A stretch of DNA of 36,269 nt from Bacteroidota bacterium (GTDB taxonomy: Bacteria; Bacteroidota; Bacteroidia; Bacteroidales; WCHB1-69), in contig JAGVVH010000168.1 of the NCBI GenBank assembly GCA_019135895.1, positions 1 to 36,269 of the forward strand. Reading direction: 5' to 3'. This document shows, in pieces, positions 21,835-31,068 of the stretch (position 1 is the stretch's first letter; each line of letters starts with the position of its first letter). The position numbers and the translations under genes are program-made. The notes below the pieces were generated by a model. The model did not search any database and had not been told where the DNA came from. It was given only the letters and a program-made list of their open reading frames with translations.

Positions 21835-23475
21835 TTGACTGATTTGTTTAATTTTAGCGGATTTAAGGATTACCATTATGCATGGTTAATTCTTGGTTTT
21901 GCTCTTTTTTTTATTTCATTATCTTTTCATATTAAATCAAAAAACAACTGGGCGCTCTTTTTTTTGGTGTTAAGTGCAGCTTCCTTATATGTTTTTAGTG
22001 CTCTTTTGGATCCATTCGTAAATATTTGGGATGAGAGATACCATGCCTTGGCAGCCAGAAATTGTATGGATAACTTTTTAGAACCCAGATTATACAAAGA
22101 GATATTGATCCCTGAATACGATTATCTTAACTGGACAAGCTCTCATATTTGGCTTCACAAACAACCTCTTTTTTTATGGCAGATTGCGATTATTTTCAAA
22201 CTTTTCGGAATTTCTGAACTCACTCTCAGATTGCCCTCAATTATCATGAGTACCTTGCTGGTATTAATTGGTTACAGGGTTGCCATGTTATTGGTTGACA
22301 AAAAATTTGCATATTATACTGCCATCTCAATCACTTTTTCCTGGTTTTTGCTTAATCTTGTCAGTGGTTATCAATCTGTTGAAGTTAACGATGTTTGTTT
22401 TATTTTTTATGTATCAGCTTCCATTTGGAGCTGGATTGAATATATTAAAAGCAATCGTAAATGGAAATGGGTTCCCTTAATTGGTTTGTTTGCAGGGTGT
22501 GCAATATTAACCAAATGGCTTCCCGGCATTTTGATTTTCTTCGTTTGGGGTCTGTATCTTATTGCAGAATATAAATTCAAAATTCAGTTATGGAAAATAA
22601 AGCACATTTTGGTTGCACTTTTATTTAGTGTGATTGTTGCACTTCCATGGCAGTTATACACTTTTAAAAATTATAGAGAAGCCGCTGTAATAGAGTATCA
22701 GTACAATTCAAGACATTTTTTTGAACCTATTGAAGGACATTCCTCAAAATTTGAGTATCACTTCAAAAACCTTGCCTTCTTATATATCGGGGATGATAAA
22801 TGGGTTCCGGATAATCCAATAAAAGCAACGCAAGTTATCATTTATATAATATTGGGAGCAGGATTTCTTCTATTCCTCTTCTATTTAAAGAAAAATTCAT
22901 TCAGAATTACTTTTCTCGGTACATTTATCGGGGTCTATCTATTTTATTCTTTTGCCCAAACCAAAATGCCCACCTACCCGTTTCTTATTTGTTTGCTTGG
23001 TTTTATGAGTTTGGGGGCTATTATTTATTTTATTGATAATCTTCTTACAAATTATATTTCTAATAAAGTGATAAAATGGCTTATTTTGATTCCAATTATC
23101 ATATTGTTTTCTTTCCGTCAAATGAACTTCACAAAAATCAGAAATCTCCATACAGAAAACAAAGAGACTTGGTGGAGAGCCGACTTGATTTATAACAAAA
23201 ATGTATATAAACAAATAGAAAAAGATCTTCCCGAAAACTGTGTAATTTTTAATGTTAGAGGAGATGAACACAACAATGCCAATAGCATGTTTATTGAAGG
23301 CATGTTTTACACAGGTCACGATTGTTACCCATTTCCACCCTCTCAAGAAGTAGTAAAAATCCTAAAAGCAAAAGACTATCCGATAGCTATTTTCACACAT
23401 CATCCAATACCTGATTATATTAAAAATGACACCTCCATCATTAAAATTGACAGAATATTAAAAAATGACATGTAA
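21835..23475 (+). CDS. GT-C family glycosyltransferase (ArnT/PMT-like)
   Basis: A 546-residue inner-membrane enzyme expected to transfer a sugar from a lipid carrier to an acceptor on the periplasmic side. About ten membrane helices are visible. The first outside loop has WDERYHALAARN (Asp66-Glu67), the acidic pair typical of ArnT and protein-mannosyltransferase relatives. A soluble C-terminal domain ends the protein. Acceptor and sugar cannot be told from the sequence. Start is TTG at 21835, 10 nt after dsbD; no ATG lies near. It is followed by lnt after 29 nt, in the same operon. Confidence 0.85.
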   Translation: MTDLFNFSGFKDYHYAWLILGFALFFISLSFHIKSKNNWALFFLVLSAASLYVFSALLDPFVNIWDERYHALAARNCMDNFLEPRLYKEILIPEYDYLNWTSSHIWLHKQPLFLWQIAIIFKLFGISELTLRLPSIIMSTLLVLIGYRVAMLLVDKKFAYYTAISITFSWFLLNLVSGYQSVEVNDVCFIFYVSASIWSWIEYIKSNRKWKWVPLIGLFAGCAILTKWLPGILIFFVWGLYLIAEYKFKIQLWKIKHILVALLFSVIVALPWQLYTFKNYREAAVIEYQYNSRHFFEPIEGHSSKFEYHFKNLAFLYIGDDKWVPDNPIKATQVIIYIILGAGFLLFLFYLKKNSFRITFLGTFIGVYLFYSFAQTKMPTYPFLICLLGFMSLGAIIYFIDNLLTNYISNKVIKWLILIPIIILFSFRQMNFTKIRNLHTENKETWWRADLIYNKNVYKQIEKDLPENCVIFNVRGDEHNNANSMFIEGMFYTGHDCYPFPPSQEVVKILKAKDYPIAIFTHHPIPDYIKNDTSIIKIDRILKNDM

Positions 23476-23504
23476 TAATTCTACTAAACCATAATAAATC
23501 CAAC

Positions 23505-25151
23505 ATGAAAAGTTACAAATTACTCCTATTAAGCATACTATCCGGAGCGTTGCTTTGGTTATCCTGGAATCCGATAAATATTTCATTTTTGGCATTAATT
23601 GCCTTTGTTCCGCTATTCTTTATCAGCGATAATTTGCTCTCAAAGAAAAGTCGTGTGCCTTTTTGGCAGGGGATGCTCTATTCTTTTCCAGCCTTTGTTA
23701 TTTGGAATGCCTCCACCACCTGGTGGATTTGGAACAGCACTCCTCCCGGCTCCATTGGCGCCATTTTCTTAAATTCGCTAATAATGTCAATTACTTTTGG
23801 ATTATGGCATTGTTTCAAAAGTCAAAAACCCTCTAAACTTGCGATTCCCATCACATTCATAGGATTTTGGCTCTCTTTTGAGTATATCCATTTACATTGG
23901 GATTTATCATGGCCATGGTTAAATTTAGGAAATGTTTTCGCACCCCACACTCAATTTGTGCAATGGTATGAATATACCGGCACCTTTGGCGGGTCATTAT
24001 GGATATTAGCCACAAACTTTCTTATTTACTACCTCCTTATTAATCTCAAAAATAACAGAAGAAAGAGCATTATTTATGGTTCAGTTCTTGCTGTAATTAT
24101 CATACTTCCAATCACAATATCCTTAATTAAATATTATTCTTATAAGTTACCCACAAAGGATCCTATTGAAGCAATAATAGTTCAACAGAATACCGACCCT
24201 TGGACTGAAGAATATGAATTGAGCAATGCAGATCAAGTAATGCGCATCCTCAAAGTTGCGTTTCCTAAGATAACTGATACAACTGCCTTAATGATTTGTC
24301 CTGAGTCTGCGATTCCTCACAACATTTCATCCGAAAAACTACTCAATAAAACATTTCCACAGCGGACCTCCAGATATTGGGGATTTGTCGTAATTGATTC
24401 TTTTATATATCATTACCCAAATATCAACATGATATTTGGTCTATCTACCTTACAAAGTTTTGATTTCAAGGCTACTCCGACAGTAAGGGAAGAATTTCCC
24501 AATCATTTTGTAGAATATTACAATACTTCAGCATGTATAAACTCAAATTGGGTATCAGGAATTTATTACAAAAGCAGATTAGTACCGGGTGTAGAAAAAA
24601 TGCCTTACCCTAAACTTTTCGGCTTTTTAGAAAAATTTGTCATAGATCTAGGTGGAACAAGTGGTTCTCTTGGGATTGACACCCTCCAAAGGGCATTTCC
24701 AACTACTATTCAAGGGGGAAAAATTAAGATTGGGGCTCCTATTTGCTATGAATCCATTTATGGGGAACTATTTACCCAATTTGTTAAAGATGGGGCGCAA
24801 ATTATGAGTGTAATCACCAATGACGGATGGTGGAAAAACACACCCGGACACAAACAACATTTTGCCATGTCCAAATTAAGAGCAGTAGAGACACGGCGAA
24901 CCATTTTACGTGCTGCCAATACAGGCATTTCAGCCTTTATCGATGAAAAAGGAGATGTACATCAAGCGACTAAATATAATGAACGTATTGCCATTAAGCA
25001 AGTTGTATATCCAAATGACACTATTACTTTTTATGTAAAACATGGTGATTATTTGGCTCATATTGCCAATGTACTATCCATTATCATGCTAATTTACGGT
25101 ACATTCCAATGGATATTCAGAAAATTGGGATATCAAAAGTTAGAAAAGTAA
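23505..25151 (+). CDS. lnt: Apolipoprotein N-acyltransferase
   Basis: Adds the third acyl chain to the N-terminal Cys of lipoproteins in the inner membrane. The 548-residue protein has about six N-terminal membrane helices, then a nitrilase-like domain from about 215. The catalytic triad is complete: Glu267 in CPESAIP, Lys365 in GVEKMPYPKLF and Cys414 in GAPICYESIYGE. A final membrane helix anchors the C-terminus. ITNDGWW and LRAVETRRTILRAANTGIS are characteristic. It serves the lipoproteins of this window, among others. Confidence 0.96.
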   Translation: MKSYKLLLLSILSGALLWLSWNPINISFLALIAFVPLFFISDNLLSKKSRVPFWQGMLYSFPAFVIWNASTTWWIWNSTPPGSIGAIFLNSLIMSITFGLWHCFKSQKPSKLAIPITFIGFWLSFEYIHLHWDLSWPWLNLGNVFAPHTQFVQWYEYTGTFGGSLWILATNFLIYYLLINLKNNRRKSIIYGSVLAVIIILPITISLIKYYSYKLPTKDPIEAIIVQQNTDPWTEEYELSNADQVMRILKVAFPKITDTTALMICPESAIPHNISSEKLLNKTFPQRTSRYWGFVVIDSFIYHYPNINMIFGLSTLQSFDFKATPTVREEFPNHFVEYYNTSACINSNWVSGIYYKSRLVPGVEKMPYPKLFGFLEKFVIDLGGTSGSLGIDTLQRAFPTTIQGGKIKIGAPICYESIYGELFTQFVKDGAQIMSVITNDGWWKNTPGHKQHFAMSKLRAVETRRTILRAANTGISAFIDEKGDVHQATKYNERIAIKQVVYPNDTITFYVKHGDYLAHIANVLSIIMLIYGTFQWIFRKLGYQKLEK

Positions 25152-25162
25152 AATATTTTCAA

Positions 25163-25576
25163 TTATATTTTCTCAAAAGCTACAATTTTTTCCTTATAAA
25201 TCTCCTTTATTTTCACTGACTGATTTAATGATCTGTCATATCCCGCTAAAATGCTTTTGCACAAAGTCTTGACTGTGTTAGTATTAGTATCAATAAGTTG
25301 TTGAATCATCTTCAGGCTTTTATTACCAATTTCATAAATTTTAGATTCACAAACCAATGAATCATGATAAAGAATTGGCAACATAAAATCGAGTTCAACA
25401 TGTACCAACACCAAGTCTAATTGTTTCCAATCGATCTCGCCACCAAAAACAGTTTCAAAATAGCATGACCTGCCATAGTCAAACAAATTACACTGAGCGC
25501 CATTATTCACATGAATAAAAGGGTCTAAATCACTCATTCTAATTTGAACAGGCACAGAAAATATATATTTATCCAT
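25163..25576 (-). CDS. Hotdog-fold acyl-CoA thioesterase
   Basis: A 137-residue protein of the 4-hydroxybenzoyl-CoA/YbgC-like thioesterase group, hydrolysing some acyl-CoA in the cytoplasm. RMSDLDPFIHVNNGAQ holds the expected catalytic Asp (Asp16 or Asp18) and the HVNNG turn. The long central helix and the closing sheet (SLVCESKIYEIGNKSLKMIQQL) fit the hotdog fold. Length is normal. Convergent with lnt, 11 nt apart. Substrate unknown. Confidence 0.85.
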   Translation of the reverse strand: MDKYIFSVPVQIRMSDLDPFIHVNNGAQCNLFDYGRSCYFETVFGGEIDWKQLDLVLVHVELDFMLPILYHDSLVCESKIYEIGNKSLKMIQQLIDTNTNTVKTLCKSILAGYDRSLNQSVKIKEIYKEKIVAFEKI

Positions 25577-25607
25577 AATAAAAAAATAGAAATTTAATAA
25601 TCTCTGA

Positions 25608-25615
25608 CAAAATTA
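25608..25615 (-). promoter_or_regulatory. -7 element for the thioesterase gene
   Basis: Minus strand TAATTTTG, 31 nt before the ATG. It is followed by T rather than the usual C. Confidence 0.5.
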
Positions 25616-25741
25616 GAAAAATATGGGGATTTAAAAACAAAAAAGTGTAAATAATGATTAAATCTTACCAATTTCTATAAAAAAGCAAATAAAAAAATAT
25701 TTTACTATAAACAAACCGTCAGTTTTAACGTTGAATAATAT

Positions 25742-25749
25742 TATTTTTG
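25742..25749 (+). promoter_or_regulatory. -7 element for the flavodiiron gene
   Basis: TATTTTTG, 21 nt before the ATG at 25771; followed by T. Confidence 0.55.
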
Positions 25750-25770
25750 TAACTCTAAAATTAAACAAAT

Positions 25771-26979
25771 ATGGATAATAAGATTTTAAAAATTAGCGAC
25801 TCAGTAGAATGGATAGGAGTTTTAGACAAAGATTTAAGGACCTTTGACATCATCATGGAGACTAAATATGGAACAACCTATAATTCATATTTTATTAAAG
25901 CTAAAAAGATAGCAATCGTAGAAACGGTAAAAGAAAAATTCTTTGACATATTTGAATCAAAACTGAGACAATTATGTGATCCCAAAGATATTGAATATAT
26001 TATTATCAATCATACAGAACCCGATCATGCAGGATCACTAAGAAAGATGCTTGCAATAGCTCCCAATGCAACCGTTTTGGGTTCATCATCCGCTTTAAAA
26101 TTTCTCAAAGACCAGATTGGATATGATTTTCCGCAGCAGATTCTTAAAGATAATGACATCATTGATTTGGGGGACAAAAAAATACGTGCTATTTCTGCAC
26201 CCAATCTGCACTGGCCGGATAGTATTTATACCTATTTGGAAGAAGAAAAAGTTCTTTTTACATGTGATTCTTTCGGGGCACATTTCTGCCACGAAGCCAT
26301 GTATGATAATTTAGTTGGGAATTATGATGATGCTTTTCAATATTATTTTGATGTAATATTAAAACCTTTCAGTAAATTTTTCCTGAAAGCAATTGAAAAG
26401 ATTAGACCATTGGAAATTGAGGCAATTTGTACAGGTCATGGACCATTGCTGATTAGTCAGTGGAAAAAAATTGTTGACAAAACTGAATTATTGTGCAAAG
26501 AATATCTTGCCGGATATCCGGTAAAGAACAGAGTATTAATTGCCTATGTCTCAGCCTATGGATTTACCAAAAGCATAGCTGAAAAAATAAGTGAAGGGTT
26601 GGCTGAAGTTGACGGCATAGAAGTTGACTTATGTGATCTAGAAAAAACAGATCCAGCAGTTGTTAGTGATAAAATTGCAAAAGCTTCCGGTTATCTTCTT
26701 GGAAGTCCCACCATCAATCAGAACATGTTACCTCAATTGTATAATGTTTTTGCCATGATGAGTCCAATCAGAGATAAAGACAAGTTGGCAGGATGCTTTG
26801 GCTCTTATGGATGGAGTGGTGAAGCTGAAAAAGATTTGATTAGCAATATTGAAAACATGAAACTCAATTACTGCGGAGAATCAATATTCATAAAATTCAG
26901 ACCTCAGGAAAATGATGATGAAAGAATAAAAAACTACGGAAAAAAATTTGGCCTTTTATTAAAAGGCCAAGAATCGTAA
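25771..26979 (+). CDS. FprA-type flavodiiron protein
   Basis: A 402-residue A-type flavoprotein that reduces O2 to water or NO to N2O, protecting anaerobes. The N-terminal metallo-beta-lactamase-like domain has the full diiron ligand set: His81, Glu83, Asp85, His86 (HTEPDHAG), His147 (HWPDS), Asp166 (DSFGAHF) and His223 (GHGPLL). A flavodoxin domain starts near 255 (VLIAYVSAYGFTKSIAEKI) and binds FMN. It ends without a rubredoxin domain, so an outside electron donor is needed. The gene stands alone with its own promoter. Its last codons contain a hairpin that seems to serve rpsT. It indicates an anaerobic or microaerobic lifestyle. Confidence 0.94.
   Translation: MDNKILKISDSVEWIGVLDKDLRTFDIIMETKYGTTYNSYFIKAKKIAIVETVKEKFFDIFESKLRQLCDPKDIEYIIINHTEPDHAGSLRKMLAIAPNATVLGSSSALKFLKDQIGYDFPQQILKDNDIIDLGDKKIRAISAPNLHWPDSIYTYLEEEKVLFTCDSFGAHFCHEAMYDNLVGNYDDAFQYYFDVILKPFSKFFLKAIEKIRPLEIEAICTGHGPLLISQWKKIVDKTELLCKEYLAGYPVKNRVLIAYVSAYGFTKSIAEKISEGLAEVDGIEVDLCDLEKTDPAVVSDKIAKASGYLLGSPTINQNMLPQLYNVFAMMSPIRDKDKLAGCFGSYGWSGEAEKDLISNIENMKLNYCGESIFIKFRPQENDDERIKNYGKKFGLLLKGQES
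26940..26970 (-). terminator. rpsT terminator inside the end of the flavodiiron gene
   Basis: TTGGCCTTTTA (26948-26958) pairs with TAAAAGGCCAA (26960-26970) around one base. On the minus strand the stem is followed by AAATTTTTTT, so it terminates rpsT; the plus strand has no T-run. It begins about 30 nt beyond the rpsT stop and lies within coding sequence of the convergent gene. Confidence 0.75.
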
Positions 26980-26998
26980 AAAATAAACTGAAAGAAAA

Positions 26999-27250
26999 TT
27001 ATAACTTATTAATTTTCTTCATTAATCCTGATTTCAAGTTAGCAGCTTTATTTTTATGAATAATGCCTTTTTTTGCCAATTTATCAATAATTGAAGTAAC
27101 AGCGGGAAGTTTCTTGGTAGCTTCTTCTTTATTTTCAGTAAGTCTAATTTCTTTTAAAGAATTACGCATAGTTTTAGCATAATATCTATTTTCCAGCCTT
27201 TTTTTGTTGTTTGCTCTGATTCTTTTAAGCGCAGATTTATGATTTGCCAT
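26999..27250 (-). CDS. rpsT: 30S ribosomal protein S20
   Basis: An 83-residue basic helical protein of the small subunit that binds 16S rRNA. MANHKSALKRIRANNKKRLENR is the family start, followed by YAKTMRNSLKEI and HKNKAANLKSGLMKKINKL at the end. Length is normal. Its own -7 element is at 27291-27298 and its terminator is likely inside the convergent gene. Confidence 0.97.
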   Translation of the reverse strand: MANHKSALKRIRANNKKRLENRYYAKTMRNSLKEIRLTENKEEATKKLPAVTSIIDKLAKKGIIHKNKAANLKSGLMKKINKL

Positions 27251-27290
27251 TGTTCAAATATTTTTATTTTCTTATATTAAAATCGGGGTG

Positions 27291-27298
27291 CAAAGATA
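27291..27298 (-). promoter_or_regulatory. -7 element for rpsT
   Basis: Minus strand TATCTTTG followed by CACCCCG, about 40 nt before the start codon. Confidence 0.65.
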
Positions 27299-27336
27299 CA
27301 TAATTAATTTAAAAATACAATCACTTAAATAAAGAT

Positions 27337-28455
27337 TTATTTTATCATTCTTGGAAAATTAGTTTCAACAAATTTATTTATCTCTTGAGTATTCATATTA
27401 TATACTGTTTGAGCCAATTTCAGGGAATTATCAAAATTTGTTTTATCGTTCAATTTTGCATAACATTCAAGTTTGCCATACCACAAATCCCAAATCATGG
27501 GCATGCCTTTCTCAGCCTCATTATAGCAAAATAATGCATCTTGATAATTGGCTGCATAAAAATTAGCTTTCCCAAAGAAAAGCAAATATATAGGATCATC
27601 GCCGGTTTCTTCAATAAGCTGATTAACAACATTTTCAACCTCAGCCACCATCCCGGAATTTGAATAATAGAGTAATTTATGTAATCTAATTGACCTTTCA
27701 TCGAACCCATCGGCTCTTAACTGTTCCAATTCAGAAACGAAATTAGGTTTATCACTTTCATAAATAGATTGAATAAAAAGTTGCCAGTAATAAGGATATT
27801 CTTTCAGTAGCTCTTTACTTTCTGACAGCAACAATTTTGCCTCTTTGCTTTTCCCACTTTTAAGAAGATTATTGGCATCAAGGATAATTTTTGTTGTACC
27901 TTCGGGATTGGTTTTATTCATCACTTCAAACAGTACATTATATAAAACCTGATTAGAAAACGAAGTAGATAAATTATAGATAAATCCATCTTTTATTTTC
28001 AATTCCCCCTTAACCGTATCAACCCAGAAATCATTAATTATCATCCCAAAATCCTGATATATTCTAAAAATGACATGGTGTTCCCCATTTTTTTGATAAT
28101 AGCGAACAAATCTGAAATCACCCCCATTTTCGATTGCTGAAACAGAAAAATCTCCTGTTTTAAAATTATTTTCGAAATATCCCCTCCCAAAATCACTGTC
28201 CAAACTACTGTAAACAATTGAATTACGAGAGATAACACTTTTAATATAGGCCTTGTCAAATGAAGTATTATAAAAATCCGAGGTTCCTTCATTAACTGAA
28301 GACTGAATTTGGCGGGCAAACAGAGAGACCGATACACTATCCAAAATTGGCTTATCCAAATTTTTATTCTCCTTATTTTTATCCTTACATCCTAAAAAGA
28401 AAAATAACAACAAGAAAGAGAAAAAGATCCCTTTTTTTAAATATAAAAGTTTCAT
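27337..28455 (-). CDS. TPR-like lipoprotein of unknown function
   Basis: A 372-residue lipoprotein. The signal peptide ends in the lipobox FFFLGC (Cys23), so I start at 28455 rather than at 28560. The first part (about 30-190) is a mixed region with no family I can name (QIQSSVNEGTSDFYNTSFD). The second half (about 200-360) is all-helical with TPR-like units, e.g. ANNLLKSGKSKEAKLLLSES and GKANFYAANYQDALFCYNEAEKG. It begins 31 nt after the M16 peptidase gene, so it may be co-expressed with it. A periplasmic scaffold or peptide-handling role is possible, not shown. Confidence 0.8.
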   Translation of the reverse strand: MKLLYLKKGIFFSFLLLFFFLGCKDKNKENKNLDKPILDSVSVSLFARQIQSSVNEGTSDFYNTSFDKAYIKSVISRNSIVYSSLDSDFGRGYFENNFKTGDFSVSAIENGGDFRFVRYYQKNGEHHVIFRIYQDFGMIINDFWVDTVKGELKIKDGFIYNLSTSFSNQVLYNVLFEVMNKTNPEGTTKIILDANNLLKSGKSKEAKLLLSESKELLKEYPYYWQLFIQSIYESDKPNFVSELEQLRADGFDERSIRLHKLLYYSNSGMVAEVENVVNQLIEETGDDPIYLLFFGKANFYAANYQDALFCYNEAEKGMPMIWDLWYGKLECYAKLNDKTNFDNSLKLAQTVYNMNTQEINKFVETNFPRMIK

Positions 28456-28486
28456 ATACAAATGATTAATAACATAAAAAATTCTA

Positions 28487-29635
28487 TTAGTTTTTAGAAA
28501 AAATAAGTATTGAAAATTTATTTTTATCAAAAATCTCATTCGCCACTTCCAAAATATCATCGGCAGTAACGGATAAAAATTTTTGTATCACTTCTTCCAT
28601 AGTATCCACTTCATCAAAGAAGAGGGCACTTCTTCCAATTGAAAGCATCTCGTTCAGTTTAGACTCATTAGAAATGGCAAGCTGCCCGATAAATTGTTTT
28701 TTAGCATATTGGAGTTGCATTGTACCAAGCTTTTTGCCCTTAAGTTTATCCAATTCTTTATAAGTCAAATCAATACATTTTTCCCACATGCCATTATCAC
28801 AACCGATATAGACATTAAAAAGCCCCGAATCAGAAAAAGGCGAATAATTAGCTTCAACAGAATAAGCCAATCCCATTTTTTCACGGATTGCCATATTAAG
28901 TCTTGTATTCATTCCTTGTCCCCCAAGCAAGTTTGTAAGAAGCATAAAAGCATTTTTTTGATCTTCTTTTAATGAATAGGCTATATTCCCAATCATTACA
29001 TGTGTTTGATTGGTTTTTTTACGAAGTTTGAGAAATTCAGGTTTATAAGAGGTAAAAGGCTGTCTCGAATGGGATCCGACATGTAATGGATTACTTCCAA
29101 AATATTTCTCACAAAATTTCAACAACTTATGCAATGAGATATTCCCAACAGAAGCGAGAACTATATTTTCAACTGTATAGTTTTCCTTGATAAATTTAAT
29201 AATATCATCTCTTTTGAAAGAAGATACGGTTTTCTTAGTTCCAAGAATATTTCTGCCGAGAGGATGACCGGCAAAAACCAGATCTTCAAAATCATCTATT
29301 ATCAATTCTGAAGGTGAATCTTTATAATAATTTATTTCTTCTAAAATAACATCTTTTTCTTTTTCAATTTCTTTATCAGGGAAAGTGGCATTAAAAAAGA
29401 TATCTGACAAAAGTTCAATGGCTCTTTCATAATCTTGAGAAAGAAAAGAGGCGTGAAAATAGGTTTCTTCTTTTGAAGTACTGGCATTCAAATCCCCCCC
29501 AACATCTTCCATTCTTTTGATTATCTGATAGCCTTTTCTTTTATCAGTAGCTTTAAAAATGGTATGTTCTACAAAGTGAGCCAAACCCATATGATGACTA
29601 TTCTCGTCACGCGAACCTGCATTTAATCGAAACAA
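28487..29635 (-). CDS. M16 family metallopeptidase, N-terminus shortened
   Basis: A 382-residue zinc peptidase of the insulinase/PqqL group. The zinc site HFVEH (His20, Glu23, His24) and the distal Glu in DVILEEINYY are intact, as is the C-terminal half (GGQGMNTRLNMAIREKMGLAYS). The first ~30 residues of the family, a strand with LxNGLRVV, are missing: the frame opens only at SLFRLNAGSRDE after a TGA (29642-29644). The only usable start is TTG at 29633-29635, overlapping the mtaB end by 13 nt. A deletion across the gene junction explains this best. Activity is doubtful without the first strand, although the core is unmutated. The TPR lipoprotein gene follows. Confidence 0.8.
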   Translation of the reverse strand: MFRLNAGSRDENSHHMGLAHFVEHTIFKATDKRKGYQIIKRMEDVGGDLNASTSKEETYFHASFLSQDYERAIELLSDIFFNATFPDKEIEKEKDVILEEINYYKDSPSELIIDDFEDLVFAGHPLGRNILGTKKTVSSFKRDDIIKFIKENYTVENIVLASVGNISLHKLLKFCEKYFGSNPLHVGSHSRQPFTSYKPEFLKLRKKTNQTHVMIGNIAYSLKEDQKNAFMLLTNLLGGQGMNTRLNMAIREKMGLAYSVEANYSPFSDSGLFNVYIGCDNGMWEKCIDLTYKELDKLKGKKLGTMQLQYAKKQFIGQLAISNESKLNEMLSIGRSALFFDEVDTMEEVIQKFLSVTADDILEVANEIFDKNKFSILIFSKN

Positions 29636-30858
29636 AGAATTTCATCGGTCAACTCCATCATCACAATTTGATTGAGCCAATCGCGGCGATAAGGTGCTTT
29701 AACCTTTATATAATTATCGGTAAAACCGAACATCAAACCGTTTTTGTTATCCGTTTCAAATAAAACAGGACGAACAGTAGCAAGATGCTCTGAATAAAAC
29801 TGCCTTAATTTACAATCCGAAACAGTCAACAATCTATTTGTTCGAACTCTTTTTACAGGCTCAGGAACCTGATCAACCATAACGGCAGCAGGCGTACCCG
29901 GTCTTTTTGAATAGGTAAAAACATGTAAATAACTTATTGGCAATTCATTTATAAAATTCAAAGAATCTTCAAAATCAAAATCCGACTCACCCGGAAATCC
30001 TGAAATTAGATCAATTGCAATACATGCATGCGGAATAAGTTTCTTAATCAGAAAGATTTTATCTGCAAAAAGTTGGCGAACATAACGTCGTCGCATTAGT
30101 GAAAGAATTCTATCAGAGCCTGACTGAAGAGGAATATGGAAATGAGGCATAATCACTTTTGAATCAGAAACGATCCGGATTATTTCATCTTTCAAAAGAT
30201 TGGGCTCAATGGAAGAAATTCTAATTCTCATTTCAGGCTTATGGGCTTCAATAGCTTGAATAAGCTGTAAAAAACTTTCATTATTATTTCCAAAATCGCC
30301 GATATTGACACCGGTAAGGTTCACCTCTTTAATACCAAGTTTAGCAATATTATCAATATTTTCAAGGACGTTAGCGATAGAATCGCTTCTGCTTTCGCCT
30401 CTTGCTTTTGCAACAGTACAATAAGAACAATAGTAGTCACATCCATCCTGAATTTTTAGAAAAGATCGGGTTCTGTCATTGGAAGAATAGGCTGACTGAA
30501 AAGCAGAATCAGTAGAGACTGACTTATTCAACAAATAGTCAATAACTTTATTTTTATCACGGTTCCCGAAAACAGCGGATACTCCCGGCCACTGAAGAAG
30601 AGTTTCCGATTTAAGAGCACCCATGCAGCCGATCAGTATAATCTCGGAATCAGGATGTTCACGATGAAGTTTGGAGGTGAGATTTCGCACTTTTTTTTCG
30701 GCAGAAGAAGTAACCGCACAACTATTTACAATAAGAGAATCCGGAGAATCAGAAACGGATAGTCCATTTTCCGTTAATCGACGCATAATATCGGAAGATT
30801 CGCTATAATTAAGCTTACAACCAAGGGTGAATATTGAAAATGTGGTACATTTTTTCAT
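29623..30858 (-). CDS. mtaB: tRNA t6A37 methylthiotransferase MtaB
   Basis: Converts t6A to ms2t6A at position 37 of tRNAs reading ANN codons. The 411-residue radical-SAM protein has the N-terminal MiaB-like site Cys14 (LGCKLN), Cys47 (NSCAVT) and Cys78 (IGCMG), the radical-SAM cluster Cys140/144/147 (CDYYCSYC) and a TRAM-like end (GLMFGFTDNYIKV). It ends ELTDEILCFD, shorter than I expect for the family, next to the shortened M16 gene. The start at 30858 (MKKCTTFSIF) is set by the first Cys and by the -7 element at 30864-30871; the longer frame from 30912 would begin upstream of that promoter. Confidence 0.9.
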   Translation of the reverse strand: MKKCTTFSIFTLGCKLNYSESSDIMRRLTENGLSVSDSPDSLIVNSCAVTSSAEKKVRNLTSKLHREHPDSEIILIGCMGALKSETLLQWPGVSAVFGNRDKNKVIDYLLNKSVSTDSAFQSAYSSNDRTRSFLKIQDGCDYYCSYCTVAKARGESRSDSIANVLENIDNIAKLGIKEVNLTGVNIGDFGNNNESFLQLIQAIEAHKPEMRIRISSIEPNLLKDEIIRIVSDSKVIMPHFHIPLQSGSDRILSLMRRRYVRQLFADKIFLIKKLIPHACIAIDLISGFPGESDFDFEDSLNFINELPISYLHVFTYSKRPGTPAAVMVDQVPEPVKRVRTNRLLTVSDCKLRQFYSEHLATVRPVLFETDNKNGLMFGFTDNYIKVKAPYRRDWLNQIVMMELTDEILCFD

Positions 30859-30863
30859 GGCTG

Positions 30864-30871
30864 CAAAAGTA
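30864..30871 (-). promoter_or_regulatory. -7 element for mtaB
   Basis: Minus strand TACTTTTG followed by CAGCC, only 5 nt from the ATG. Transcription would start at or next to the start codon. Confidence 0.6.
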
Positions 30872-31031
30872 AGAAAGAAATTAATGCGGTATCGTGAAGA
30901 ATTAAAAAACATAGAAAATTATAAGCGAATTGAAACAATAAAATAAATCCGACTCAATCGGATTAGTAAAAAAAAATCAATCCAACTTAGTTAAATATAT
31001 TTAATTATATAGATCTAAATAAATTTTATAT

Positions 31032-31039
31032 TACTTTTG
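31032..31039 (+). promoter_or_regulatory. -7 element for arginine decarboxylase
   Basis: TACTTTTG followed by CAGCC, 29 nt before the ATG at 31069. Confidence 0.65.
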
Positions 31040-31068
31040 CAGCCTTAAAAATAAATAAATATTAAAAG

